Positions 44,199 to 52,658 of a stretch of DNA of 64,000 bases are shown piece by piece. The notes beneath the pieces are model-generated. The model ran no database searches, had not been told where the DNA came from, and saw only the letters and a program-made list of their open reading frames with translations. The stretch covers positions 210,702-274,701 of the forward strand of contig NZ_JAGHZV010000003.1 of the NCBI RefSeq assembly GCF_017745215.1. The letters run 5' to 3'. A program made the translations under genes and the position numbers. This DNA is from Sphingomonas sp. Lineage in GTDB: Bacteria; Pseudomonadota; Alphaproteobacteria; Sphingomonadales; Sphingomonadaceae. Position 1 is the first letter of the stretch. Every line of letters begins with the position of its first letter.

Positions 44199-44690
44199 TC
44201 ACGTCACCGTCTCCCCTGCCCCGCCCCGCATCGTCTCGGCGAAGCGCCGGACCAGGCGGACGAGATCGCGGACGTCCTGCGCCTCCCAATCGGCGAAGGC
44301 GGCGCGCATCAACCGTTCTCGCGCGACATCGATCGCGTCGGTCATCGCCTTGCCCGCGGGCGCGACCACCGCTTCGCGGACGCGGCGGTCGACTTCGCTC
44401 GCGCGGCGCTCGACCAGGCCGAGTTCCTCGAGCTTCGCGACCTGACGGCTCACCGTGGTATAGTCGCGCCCCACCCGGTCGGCGAGGCTCACCACGCCGA
44501 TCGGACCCAGCCGCTCGATCAGCACCAGCAGCGGGAACAACGCGCGGTCGAGCCGGATTCCCGCCGCCGCGATCAGCATCTCGTCGCGTTGCGAGCCGAT
44601 CATCGCCGCGACGATGTCGAGCACCGCACCGTGCAGTTCGCGCAACTCCGCGCTTATATGTGTATTTTGCACATTTTCGTTTGACGGCAT
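44199..44690 (-). CDS. MarR family transcriptional regulator
   Basis: The 163-aa protein has the winged-helix pattern VSLADRVGRDYTTVSRQVAKLEELGLVERR, then EVDRRVREAVVAPAGKAM, the beta-wing. The flanking helices form the dimer interface. It is divergent from the quinone-oxidoreductase-like gene, and two matching palindromes lie between and at its own 5' end. It therefore probably represses both genes and responds to a small aromatic or electrophile. The nearer operator lies within its first codons. Confidence 0.92.
   Translation of the reverse strand: MPSNENVQNTHISAELRELHGAVLDIVAAMIGSQRDEMLIAAAGIRLDRALFPLLVLIERLGPIGVVSLADRVGRDYTTVSRQVAKLEELGLVERRASEVDRRVREAVVAPAGKAMTDAIDVARERLMRAAFADWEAQDVRDLVRLVRRFAETMRGGAGETVT
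44659..44673. promoter_or_regulatory. MarR operator candidate, site 1
   Basis: TATATGTGTATTTTGCACA contains TGTG-N7-CACA, an inverted repeat shared with site 2. It lies inside codons 6-11 of marR, where a bound dimer would block elongation or the promoter. Confidence 0.6.
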
Positions 44691-44710
44691 CCGCGGCTCC
44701 TCGATATATG
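44681..44710 (+). promoter_or_regulatory. Sigma-70-like promoter for the oxidoreductase gene
   Basis: TTGACG at 44681-44686 and TATATG at 44705-44710, 18 bp apart, 42 bp before the start codon of the oxidoreductase. The -10 overlaps MarR site 2. Confidence 0.5.
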
Positions 44711-44723
44711 TGCATTATACACA
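44709..44723. promoter_or_regulatory. MarR operator candidate, site 2
   Basis: TATATGTGCATTATACACA with TGTG-N7-CACA. Start-to-start distance to site 1 is exactly 50 bp, about five helical turns. It overlaps the + strand -10 region, and the same bases read TATAAT on the minus strand, a likely marR -10. Confidence 0.65.
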
Positions 44724-44751
44724 CAATAACGCGAGTCGAAAGGAAAAGCCG

Positions 44752-45687
44752 ATGAAAGCCGCTGTCGTTCGCGCGACGGGGGAAACCCCCGTCCATGCCG
44801 ATTTCGCCGAGCCCCTCGCTGCCCCCGGCGAAGCACGCGTGCGCGTCGCTGCCTCGGCGCTCAGCCATCTCACGCGCGGCCGCGCCTCAGGGACGCACTA
44901 CAGCTCGAGCGGCGGCTTTCCCTTCGTCGCGGGGGTGGACGGCACGGGCGTTCTCGACGACGGGCGCCGCGTCTATTTCGTGCTGCCCCGCGCACCGTTC
45001 GGCGGGATGGCGGAGGAGACCGTGGTCGACATCGCCCGGATCCTGCCGCTTCCCGACGGACTCGACCTGGTGACCGCCGCGGCGATCGCCAACCCCGGCA
45101 TGTCCTCGATGGCGGCGCTGGTCGAGCGCGCGCGGCTGAAGCACGGCGAGACGGTGCTCATCAACGGCGCGACGGGCGCCTCGGGGTCGCTCGCGGTGAA
45201 GATCGCGCGGCACCTCGGCGCGGCCAGGGTGATCGCGACCGGGCGTGACGCGACCGCGCTCGAAGCGCTGGGCGCCGATGCGACGGTCCAGCTCGGCGGC
45301 GACGAGCGCGTGCTCGACGCGGCGCTGGAGGCGCAGTTCGAAGGCGGGGTGGATGTCGTGCTCGACTATCTCTGGGGTCCGAGCGCGCGGGCGGCGCTGA
45401 TCGCGGCCGCGCGCGCGGGCGAGGACGGCGTGCCGATGCGCTTCGTCCAGATCGGCTCGGCGTCGGGCGGCGAGATCGGGCTGCCCGCGGCGGTGCTGCG
45501 CTCCTCCTCGATCGAGATGATGGGCAGCGGGCTGGGCAGCGTGTCGCTCGAAGGGCTGATCGGCGCGATCGCGCGGGTGTTCGACGTGCCGGGGCTCGCG
45601 CTGCCCGTCCAGGCGATGCCGCTCGCCGACGTCGCCGAGGCCTGGGCGGCCGATGATCGCGCTGGACGGATCGTGCTGACGGTTTGA
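44752..45687 (+). CDS. Quinone-oxidoreductase-like medium-chain dehydrogenase
   Basis: The 311-aa protein has an N-terminal GroES-like domain (MKAAVVRATGETPVHADF) and a Rossmann domain with VLINGATGASGSLAVKIARHLGAARVIATGRD, the NADPH site. Zinc-binding Cys/His residues of alcohol dehydrogenases are absent, so it belongs to the zinc-free QOR/enoyl-reductase-like group. A likely role is reduction of reactive alkenals or quinones. It starts at ATG 44752 after AAAGGA. It is divergent from marR and probably its main target. Confidence 0.9.
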   Translation: MKAAVVRATGETPVHADFAEPLAAPGEARVRVAASALSHLTRGRASGTHYSSSGGFPFVAGVDGTGVLDDGRRVYFVLPRAPFGGMAEETVVDIARILPLPDGLDLVTAAAIANPGMSSMAALVERARLKHGETVLINGATGASGSLAVKIARHLGAARVIATGRDATALEALGADATVQLGGDERVLDAALEAQFEGGVDVVLDYLWGPSARAALIAAARAGEDGVPMRFVQIGSASGGEIGLPAAVLRSSSIEMMGSGLGSVSLEGLIGAIARVFDVPGLALPVQAMPLADVAEAWAADDRAGRIVLTV

Positions 45688-45701
45688 CCCTAACCCAACG
45701 C

Positions 45702-45784
45702 CGTCATCCCGGCAAAAGCCGGCCCCCCCAGCGTCAAGCAGGACGTCGCTCGCTGCCCTGGGTCCCGGCTTTCGCCGGGATGAC
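45702..45784. repeat. REP-like double hairpin
   Basis: Two opposed copies, the left one slightly diverged (CCGGCAAAAGCCGG). It lies between two same-strand genes. Confidence 0.85.
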
Positions 45785-45924
45785 GGTTGGAATGCGATGA
45801 ACTGTCCTGTCCCTCCGCGCCGACCCCCTTGCCTTCCTGCACGAAGAGGCAGACCCTCCGAGGTTCCGGAAGCGAGTCTGCCTCTGGCACGCCCCAGGCA
45901 GGCGAGCACAGGAGGAGAGAGACG

Positions 45925-47949
45925 ATGAAAGGAAATCAGAACGGCCCCAGGGCCGTTGCGCTCGTGGGACCCGCGGGCGCCGGCAAGACGAGTCTGGCCG
46001 AAGCGATCCTCTTCGCCAGCGGCGCGATCCAGCGCCTCGGCGCGGTCGCGGCGGGCACCAGCGTGGGCGATGCCAGCCCGGAAAGCCGCGCCCGCGGCGG
46101 CTCGACCGAACTCAATCTGATGCGCTTCGAATGGCTCGGCGACGGCTTCACGCTGATCGACTCGCCCGGATCGCCCGGCTTCGCCGCCGATGCGAACCTG
46201 GCAGTGCTCGCCGCCGACCTCGCGCTCGTGGTGATCGACGCCGATCCCGCGCGCGCGCCCCTCGCCGAACCCGTGCTGCGATGGCTCGAGGCCCGCGGCA
46301 TGCCTCACGCGCTGTTCGTCAACAAGATCGACCAGGCGCGCGGCACGATCGAGGAGCTATTGGAAGCGCTTCAGCCGATGAGCGCAGCGCCTTTGGTCGC
46401 CCGCCAGATCCCGATCCGCAAGGGCGAGCAGGTCACCGGCTATGTCGATCTCGCGCTCGAGCGCGCCTATCTCTACCAGCCCGGCAAGCCCAGCGAGCAA
46501 ATCTCGATCGCCGACGCGATGCGCGACGAGGAGAAGGCGGCGCGCTTCCACATGCTCGAGCAGCTCGCCGACCATGACGATGCGCTGCTTGAGCAACTGA
46601 TCTCGGACGAGACGCCGAGCCTCGACACGGTGTTCGGCGACCTTGCGAGCGAGACGCGCGCGGGGCTGGTGGTGCCCGTGCTGTTCGGCTCGGCCGTCAA
46701 CGGCTTCGGCATCCGGCGGCTGCTCAAGATGCTGCGCCACGACACCCCGAGCGCGGCGGCCACGGCGGAGCGGCTGGGAATCAAGGCCCCGGCCGCGCAG
46801 ACCTTCAAGGTGCTCCACGGCTCCACCGTGGGCCGGCTGGCGCTCGCGCGCGTGTACGGCGGGGCGCTGAGCGAAGGCGCGGAGCTCTCGGGGATCGGCG
46901 GCAAGGCGCGGTCGGGCGCGCTGTTCACCATCCAGGGCGCGAACACGGTGAAGGTCGCGCGGGCCGAGCCGGGCGAGATCGTCGGCATCGCCAAGGCCGA
47001 TACGGTGCGCGCGGGCGAGCTCGTCGCGCTAGGCGCCGCGGCGTGCGGCGAAGGGCTCAAGCGCCAGGTGCCGGTGAGCAATTGCGCCGTCGCGATCTCG
47101 GCGATGGACCATAAGGACGACGTCCGGCTTTCGACGGCGCTCGGCAAGATGACCGAGGAGGACCCCGGGCTCCATTGGGGCGCCGACGAGGCCTCGGGCT
47201 CGACGCTGCTCCATGGGGTGAACGACGAGCATCTGACCGTCGCGATCGACCGGCTCAAGCGGCGCTACGGCGTGGGCGTCAACGTCCAGCCACCGCGCGT
47301 CGCCTACAAGGAGTCGGTGCGCAAGCCGGCGAGCCAGCGCGGGCGGCACAAGAAACAGTCCGGCGGGCACGGCCAGTACGGCGACTGCGTGATCGAGATC
47401 AGGCCGATCGAGCGCGGATCGGGGTTCGTCTTCGAGGAGAAGATCACCGGCGGGGCGATCCCCAGGCAATATATCCCCGCAGTCGAGGCCGGGGTGCGCG
47501 ACGCGATGGAGAAGGGGCCGCTGGGCTTCCCGGTGGTCGACGTCGCGGTGACGCTGACCGACGGCTCGTTCCACAGCGTCGACTCGTCCGAGCTGGCGTT
47601 CCGCACCGCGGGGCGGATCGCGATGGCCGAGGCGATGGCCAATGCGGCGCCCTATATGCTCGAGCCGATCGCGCATGTGACGATCCAGTCGCCGGGGAGC
47701 GCGACGTCGCGGATCACCTCTGCCGTCGCCAGCCGGCGCGGGCAGCTGCTCGGTTTCGCGCCGACGCCGGGCTGGTCGCGCTGGGACACGATCGAGCTGC
47801 TGCTGCCCGAGAGCGAGCTGCAGGGGCTCGAGGCAGAGCTCCGGTCGCTGAGCCAGGGCATGGCGCGGTTCGAGGCGCGGTTCGATCACCTGGCCGAAGT
47901 GGCGCAGAAGCTGGCGGGGGAGATCCGCCAGCGGGTCGAGGTGGTCTAG
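45925..47949 (+). CDS. EF-G-like translational GTPase paralogue
   Basis: The 674-aa protein follows EF-G domain order: G domain (G1 GPAGAGKTS in place of AHVDAGKTT; DSPG; NKID), domain II, then III-V with GHGQYGDCVIEIRP and EKITGGAIPRQYIPAVEAGV. G1 and the effector region are diverged from canonical FusA. It is therefore likely the second, EF-G-like protein found in many alphaproteobacteria, whose role (e.g. ribosome recycling or stress) is unsettled. ATG 45925 has AGGAGGAGAG. Confidence 0.9.
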   Translation: MKGNQNGPRAVALVGPAGAGKTSLAEAILFASGAIQRLGAVAAGTSVGDASPESRARGGSTELNLMRFEWLGDGFTLIDSPGSPGFAADANLAVLAADLALVVIDADPARAPLAEPVLRWLEARGMPHALFVNKIDQARGTIEELLEALQPMSAAPLVARQIPIRKGEQVTGYVDLALERAYLYQPGKPSEQISIADAMRDEEKAARFHMLEQLADHDDALLEQLISDETPSLDTVFGDLASETRAGLVVPVLFGSAVNGFGIRRLLKMLRHDTPSAAATAERLGIKAPAAQTFKVLHGSTVGRLALARVYGGALSEGAELSGIGGKARSGALFTIQGANTVKVARAEPGEIVGIAKADTVRAGELVALGAAACGEGLKRQVPVSNCAVAISAMDHKDDVRLSTALGKMTEEDPGLHWGADEASGSTLLHGVNDEHLTVAIDRLKRRYGVGVNVQPPRVAYKESVRKPASQRGRHKKQSGGHGQYGDCVIEIRPIERGSGFVFEEKITGGAIPRQYIPAVEAGVRDAMEKGPLGFPVVDVAVTLTDGSFHSVDSSELAFRTAGRIAMAEAMANAAPYMLEPIAHVTIQSPGSATSRITSAVASRRGQLLGFAPTPGWSRWDTIELLLPESELQGLEAELRSLSQGMARFEARFDHLAEVAQKLAGEIRQRVEVV

Positions 47950-47958
47950 CGTCACGGT

Positions 47959-48040
47959 CGTCATCCCGGCGGAAGCCGGGACCCAGGGCCACGAGCGACA
48001 TCCTACTTGACCCTGTGTCCCGGCTTTGGCGGGGATGACG
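47959..48040. repeat. REP-like double hairpin between convergent genes
   Basis: Two opposed copies, both slightly diverged, in the 92-bp convergent gap between the EF-G-like gene and the AMP-ligase gene. Confidence 0.85.
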
Positions 48041-48041
48041 G

Positions 48042-49442
48042 TTATCGTTTGCCTAGCATCGCCTCCAACGCCGCCTGGTCGACCTTGGAACCATGGCGCC
48101 GGTCGACGGGAATGCGCGGCAGGTGGACGACCGGCAGTCTCGCCGCGGCCCGCCACTCGGCCAGATGCCGGGCATCGCCCTCGATCGCGAGCACCGGACC
48201 GTCGCGCCCCCGCCCCAGCGCCGCGCGGCGGACACCCGGCCAGAAGCGCGCGGGCGCCTCGACTTCGAATGGCCAATGCGCGCCGATCCGCGCGCTCACC
48301 CGGCCGCGCAGCCAGAGCCGGCCCTGTTCGTCGAAGCAACCGCCGTCGCCGGTGCGGTGCCACACCGTGCCGTCGCCGTCGCGCACCTTGGTCGAGGCGT
48401 CGTGCGCGGAGTCGAGATAGCCCTGGACGACATGGTCGCCGGCGACCTGGATCTCGTCCGCCTCGATCCGCACGCGCACCCCCGCGGGATGACCGGCGAG
48501 CAGCCCGGCGCCTTCGCGCATCGCCTGCCAGTCGGCGTCGGCGATGGCGTCGGCGTCGATCTCGGCGATCGGCTCGGCCTCGGTCGAGCCATAGACCGCG
48601 ACCACGCGCAGGCCCGGCTTGGCCGCGAGCAGCGTGGCGATCAGGTCGGGGAACACCGGGCCGCCACCGGTGAACAGGCTGTGGGCGTCGCGCGGCAAGT
48701 GATCGGCGAGCGTCTCGGCGATGGCGGGACTGAGCAGCAGCCGAGTGACGCCGTGGCGCTCGGCATGCGCGCGGATCGCGGCACCCTTTGCCCTGGCCGG
48801 ACGGCGGACGGGCCAGTTGGGCAGCACCGAGGTGATCCCCTGCCCCAGGTTCGCAACGACGAAGACCGGGAAGGCGACGAGGTCGGTCTCGGGCTTGCCG
48901 TGGGTGGCGATCAGCGGCGCCACCGCGCGGTCCTGCGCAGCGAGGAAGGCGTGGCTGCGCACGATCGCCTTGGGCGCGCCCGAGGAGCCGCTGGTGAAGG
49001 AGATCAGCGCGGGCGTGTCGAGCGCGAAGTCGCCGACCGGATGGCTGCCCTCGCCTTCGTGCATCGACAGGCGCAGCGGGATCGCGCGGATGTCGCCGAG
49101 CAGCGGGAGCAGGCGGTAGAGACCCGAGGCGAGCAGCGCCTTGGGACGCGTCGCGGCGACAGCATGGCGCAGCCCGAACAGGCCGAGCGCGGGCTCGGGC
49201 AGCACCGCCGCTGCGCCGATCCGCCACAGCGCGGCGAGCGCGGCGTAGAGGCCCGCGTTCAGCGGCAGCGCGAGGAGGACGCGGTCTCCTTCGCGCAAGC
49301 CCTGCGCGTGCCAGCGCGCGGCGAGCGCCGCGCCGCGGGCGTCGAGCTGGGCGTAGGTGGTGGCGCGACCCTTGCCATCGACGATCGCGATGCGCTCGGG
49401 GTGCGCGGCGACCCGGTCGGCGAAGGCCTGGAGGATGTTCAC
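48042..49442 (-). CDS. Acyl-AMP ligase / AMP-dependent synthetase
   Basis: The 466-aa ANL-superfamily enzyme shows ISFTSGSSGAPKAIVRSH (A3 P-loop), VVAVYGSTEAEPIAEI (A5), WHRTGDGGCFDEQGRLWLRGR (A7/A8) and a short C-terminal domain ending GSKVDQAALEAML with the catalytic Lys region (A10). It should activate a carboxylate as adenylate. It resembles the OleC/fatty-acyl ligase side more than acetyl-CoA synthetase. GTG 49442 overlaps the stop of the preceding gene. It is last in the seven-gene operon. Confidence 0.9.
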   Translation of the reverse strand: MNILQAFADRVAAHPERIAIVDGKGRATTYAQLDARGAALAARWHAQGLREGDRVLLALPLNAGLYAALAALWRIGAAAVLPEPALGLFGLRHAVAATRPKALLASGLYRLLPLLGDIRAIPLRLSMHEGEGSHPVGDFALDTPALISFTSGSSGAPKAIVRSHAFLAAQDRAVAPLIATHGKPETDLVAFPVFVVANLGQGITSVLPNWPVRRPARAKGAAIRAHAERHGVTRLLLSPAIAETLADHLPRDAHSLFTGGGPVFPDLIATLLAAKPGLRVVAVYGSTEAEPIAEIDADAIADADWQAMREGAGLLAGHPAGVRVRIEADEIQVAGDHVVQGYLDSAHDASTKVRDGDGTVWHRTGDGGCFDEQGRLWLRGRVSARIGAHWPFEVEAPARFWPGVRRAALGRGRDGPVLAIEGDARHLAEWRAAARLPVVHLPRIPVDRRHGSKVDQAALEAMLGKR

Positions 49443-50272
49443 CGGCGCCCGAACAGCGTGTAGCGGCGGAACACTTCGCCGCCGTGGAGCGCGCTGCGGG
49501 CGAGCGATACATTGTCGACGTGCATCAGCGCGTGGATCACCTGCGCATAGCCCTGTTCGCGCGCGCGTTCGTGGAATTCGTGCGCGAGCAGGTGGCCGAC
49601 GCCGGCGCGGCGGCTGGCATAGGTCTTTAGGATCGCCGTCTCGGGACTTGGCCCTTCGCGCCAGTTGGGCAAACCGAAGAGGAAGCCGGCGAGGTCACCG
49701 CTCGCGTCGAAAGCGAAGAGCACGAGCCGCGGGTCGATCCGCGCGAGCAGCGGCTGGTAGAGCGCGAGGAAGCCGGCGCGGTCGATCGGCTTGAAGAACA
49801 GCTTGTCGGCGAAGCTCGCCCCGGCGAGCGCGAAGAGGCGGTCGAGCAGCGTCTCGGCGCCCTGGCCGTCCCAGGCCTGCACGGTGATGCCGGGGACGTC
49901 AGGCGCGGGGCTGCCCGGGGGCGGCACCGGGGCGCGGCTGGAGACATAGCCGGTGACCGGCGGGAACCCTGCGGCCTTGAGCGCGGCGACATCATGCGGG
50001 CCCGACACCGGCTCGAGCAGATAGGGCGGCGAACCGTCGCTCTGAGTGACGGCGCGATAGGCATGCCAGGTGTCGCCGTCCATCGGCGCGAGGATGCGGG
50101 CCCTTCCCCGCCCTTCCAGCTCGACGACGGCACGGCGGAGCAAGTCGGCGCCGGCTTGCGGGTTCTCGATCCGAAGCTGCCCGATCGCCGCAGCAGGCGC
50201 GCCCTCCCAGGCGGGGCCGTCGGGCCAGATCCGGCAGCTTGCCCCGTCGATGCTGAACTCATAGTCGCTCAT
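49439..50272 (-). CDS. GNAT-like acyltransferase, uncharacterised
   Basis: The 277-aa protein has a divergent GNAT look. The C-terminal half has LVLFAFDASGDLAGFLFGLPNWREG (beta4-like), ILKTYASRRAGVGHLLAHEFHERAREQGYAQVIHALMH (the CoA-binding pyrophosphate loop region, with RRAGVG in place of R/Q-x-x-G-x-G/A) and NVSLARSALHGGEVFRRYTLF (C-terminal strand). It could acylate an amine using CoA thioester or an acyl adenylate from the downstream ligase. It overlaps its neighbours by 4 bp on both sides. Confidence 0.7.
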   Translation of the reverse strand: MSDYEFSIDGASCRIWPDGPAWEGAPAAAIGQLRIENPQAGADLLRRAVVELEGRGRARILAPMDGDTWHAYRAVTQSDGSPPYLLEPVSGPHDVAALKAAGFPPVTGYVSSRAPVPPPGSPAPDVPGITVQAWDGQGAETLLDRLFALAGASFADKLFFKPIDRAGFLALYQPLLARIDPRLVLFAFDASGDLAGFLFGLPNWREGPSPETAILKTYASRRAGVGHLLAHEFHERAREQGYAQVIHALMHVDNVSLARSALHGGEVFRRYTLFGRR

Positions 50273-51570
50273 GCGATCACCGCCTGCGTGAAATAGGCCA
50301 ACGCTGGCACGAAGCTCGAAATCCCCGCGATCCGGAACGCACGATGGTGCTGGTACCAGCCGGGCCAGCCCAAGCACATCGCCGCGACCGCGCCCAGCGA
50401 CCCGCCCGCGAGCCAGGTCAGTCCGTGCGCCCAGCGCGAATAGCCGGGCGAGAGGTCGACCAGCCAGAGATAGAGCGCCAGCACAGCGATATAGACGGGC
50501 ACCAGCAGCCGCCAGTCCATCCGGACCGCGAGCATGACCAGCGCGAGCAGCATGCCGGCGAGGCTCATATTGTAGAGGTTGATCGCGTTCGGGCCGGTGG
50601 TCTCGCCGACGAAATACCAGATGAGCCCGACCGCACAGAGCGTCGCGATGAAGTCGAGGTCGGGGTGCGCGTCCTCCGCGGGCATCCGCACGCGCGCGAC
50701 GAGATGCGCGGCGATCGCGAGCACGGGCAAGACGCTGCCGTGCGCCCCGCCGACGCCGAGGAAGAAGAAGATCGCGATCACCAGCGCGCGGCTGGCGTGG
50801 ACGCTGAGGCCCAGCCGGGGGGTGAGCAGCGCCACTGCGAGCACCGCGACGGTGAAGCCGATGCCGAGCAGCGCCAGCGTCACCGGCGGGGCGTTCAGAT
50901 AGCCGGCGAGGAAGAAGTGGATGGTGACCGGCACGAACAGATTGTCGAGCCCGCGCCACGACACCGCTTCGACCAGCGCGCCGAACACCGCGATCGTCAT
51001 CGCCAGCACCACGACATTGGGCCGCGGGATGTCGGTGAGCAGGAGCAGCATCACCATCGCCACGATCCAGGTGACGAAGAAGAACACCGCCACCCCCTCG
51101 TAGCTCTTCATCCCCTCCTCGACGTGGAAGCGGCGGCGGCCATAGCTGCTGCCCGCGAGCGCCGCGGCGGCGTCCGAGATCGCGATGACGGCGATCGGCA
51201 GCGCGTAGAGGATGTAGTTGCCGTTCGCGCGCAGGAAGACGAAGCCGATCGCCACTGCGAGGAGCACATCGCCCCAGGACTTGCGCTCGACCGAATGGAT
51301 CGCGGCGCCCAGGCCTGCGGTGCGCGAGGCGGGGGTGCGGAGCAGCAGCATCAGCGCGAGCGCGAGCAGGATGAGGAGGACGACCGGCCATCGCTGCTGG
51401 AAGAGCAAGGGCAGCAGCAGCGCATAGAGGCCGATCGAGATATGGACGCTCTTGCGCTGCACCTCGGCCGTCCAGCCGAAGCGCTGGCCGAGGTGGCGGA
51501 CGAGCGCGATCGCGCCGAGCAGCAGCACGACCGAGATCGCGAGGATCGCGAGCGGGACCGCGATGCTCAA
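50269..51570 (-). CDS. Dolichol/phytol-kinase-like CTP-dependent membrane kinase
   Basis: The 433-aa polytopic protein has an N-terminal helix, then QRKSVHISIGLYALLLPLLF, i.e. the RKxxHxxxG signature of the SEC59/DGK1/VTE5 family, and AISDAAAALAGSSYGRRRF, the second family motif. Known members phosphorylate dolichol, phytol, farnesol or diacylglycerol with CTP. The C-terminal ~230 residues add about six more TM helices of unknown role. It starts at TTG 51570, overlapping the stop of the BtaA-like gene. Confidence 0.8.
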   Translation of the reverse strand: MSIAVPLAILAISVVLLLGAIALVRHLGQRFGWTAEVQRKSVHISIGLYALLLPLLFQQRWPVVLLILLALALMLLLRTPASRTAGLGAAIHSVERKSWGDVLLAVAIGFVFLRANGNYILYALPIAVIAISDAAAALAGSSYGRRRFHVEEGMKSYEGVAVFFFVTWIVAMVMLLLLTDIPRPNVVVLAMTIAVFGALVEAVSWRGLDNLFVPVTIHFFLAGYLNAPPVTLALLGIGFTVAVLAVALLTPRLGLSVHASRALVIAIFFFLGVGGAHGSVLPVLAIAAHLVARVRMPAEDAHPDLDFIATLCAVGLIWYFVGETTGPNAINLYNMSLAGMLLALVMLAVRMDWRLLVPVYIAVLALYLWLVDLSPGYSRWAHGLTWLAGGSLGAVAAMCLGWPGWYQHHRAFRIAGISSFVPALAYFTQAVIA

Positions 51571-52658
51571 CGCGCGTCCTCGACCAGCAGCGCGCGATAG
51601 AAGAAGGCCTTGTCGCGCGCCGCCAGCGGGCCGGCGACGTCCGGGCGCGGCTGCACGCGGTCCGACAGTGTCTCGGGCACCGAGCGCGGGACCATCATGT
51701 TCCAGTAGACAAGCCGAGCGCCGGGGTTGGAGGCGTTCAAGATGCCTTCGTATGCCGCGGCGAAGGCGGGCGGGGACATATATTCGAAGATGTCCGAGAG
51801 GTTCCAGCCGTCGGCCTTGAGCCCGCCGGCCGCGGCATCCTCGATCGTGCCGTGGACGATGCGCAGCCGATCGAGCCGCGCCGCGATCGTCGCGTGATGC
51901 TCGGGGCGGAAGGGGAGCGGCAGCGTGGGGCCATGGGTGCCGGTCATGATCCAGCGGAGATAGGGGTTCTCGACCGGGTCGTTGGCGACGAAGGCGTGCT
52001 CGATCCGCCGTGCGACATGATCGGAGACGCTGCCCTCGACATGGTCGAAGAAGGCCGGATCGCGGCCGAAGGCGCCCATCGCGGCGCGCGAGAAGAACAG
52101 CTTCAGGAGGCTCCGCCAGCGCAGGTTGTTCCAGCGCTTCAGGAACGCCGCGCGCTCGGCCTGGCTGCGCGGCTCGAAGATCGCCTCGACGGTGCGGCGC
52201 GAATGGGTGAGCGGGAGCAGCCAGCGGCGGAAGACGCCGAAATAGCGCTCGAACTTGCCGAGCGCGCCCGCACCCTCGGCGATCACCTGCGTGCGGAGCG
52301 TCTGCCAGAAAGCCGCTGTATCGGCATCGACATCCGCGAGCGCACGGTCGAGCAATTCGCCGCGGCGCTGCGACGGCGCGAAGCCGAGCAGTTCGAGCAG
52401 CTCGCCGTGGCTCAGCACCGGCCAGGCCGCGACGCGCAGCCGGATGCAGGCGACCTGCGCGGCGGAGAGGTCGACCGTCACCACTTCGGCCGGATCGCAC
52501 AGCAGCATCGCCAGCGCATTGTCCCCCGCCGAGCCGATCGAGACGAGCGTGCCGCCGGGCCGCGGGCCCAGCGCCTCGACGAGGACGTCGGCATCCTCCC
52601 AGAGCTGGGCATAGCGGATCGCTTCGAACCCGGCCTTGGCGGCAATTTCGGTGCTCAT
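51567..52658 (-). CDS. DUF3419 / BtaA-like SAM-dependent 3-amino-3-carboxypropyl transferase
   Basis: The 363-aa protein has the DUF3419 hallmarks FEAIRYAQLWEDADVL, VSIGSAGDNALAMLL, and DLSAAQVACIRLR for SAM binding. BtaA moves the 3-amino-3-carboxypropyl group from SAM to diacylglycerol in betaine-lipid synthesis. BtaB, the N-methyltransferase that completes DGTS, is not nearby, so the acceptor or product may differ here. It starts at ATG 52658, overlapping the stop of the PEP-synthase-like gene. Confidence 0.88.
   Translation of the reverse strand: MSTEIAAKAGFEAIRYAQLWEDADVLVEALGPRPGGTLVSIGSAGDNALAMLLCDPAEVVTVDLSAAQVACIRLRVAAWPVLSHGELLELLGFAPSQRRGELLDRALADVDADTAAFWQTLRTQVIAEGAGALGKFERYFGVFRRWLLPLTHSRRTVEAIFEPRSQAERAAFLKRWNNLRWRSLLKLFFSRAAMGAFGRDPAFFDHVEGSVSDHVARRIEHAFVANDPVENPYLRWIMTGTHGPTLPLPFRPEHHATIAARLDRLRIVHGTIEDAAAGGLKADGWNLSDIFEYMSPPAFAAAYEGILNASNPGARLVYWNMMVPRSVPETLSDRVQPRPDVAGPLAARDKAFFYRALLVEDAR

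Noticed and set aside
4227..48040. The repeated palindromes as a CRISPR array
   Set aside because: Copies are kilobases apart, at gene ends, without regular spacers or cas genes.
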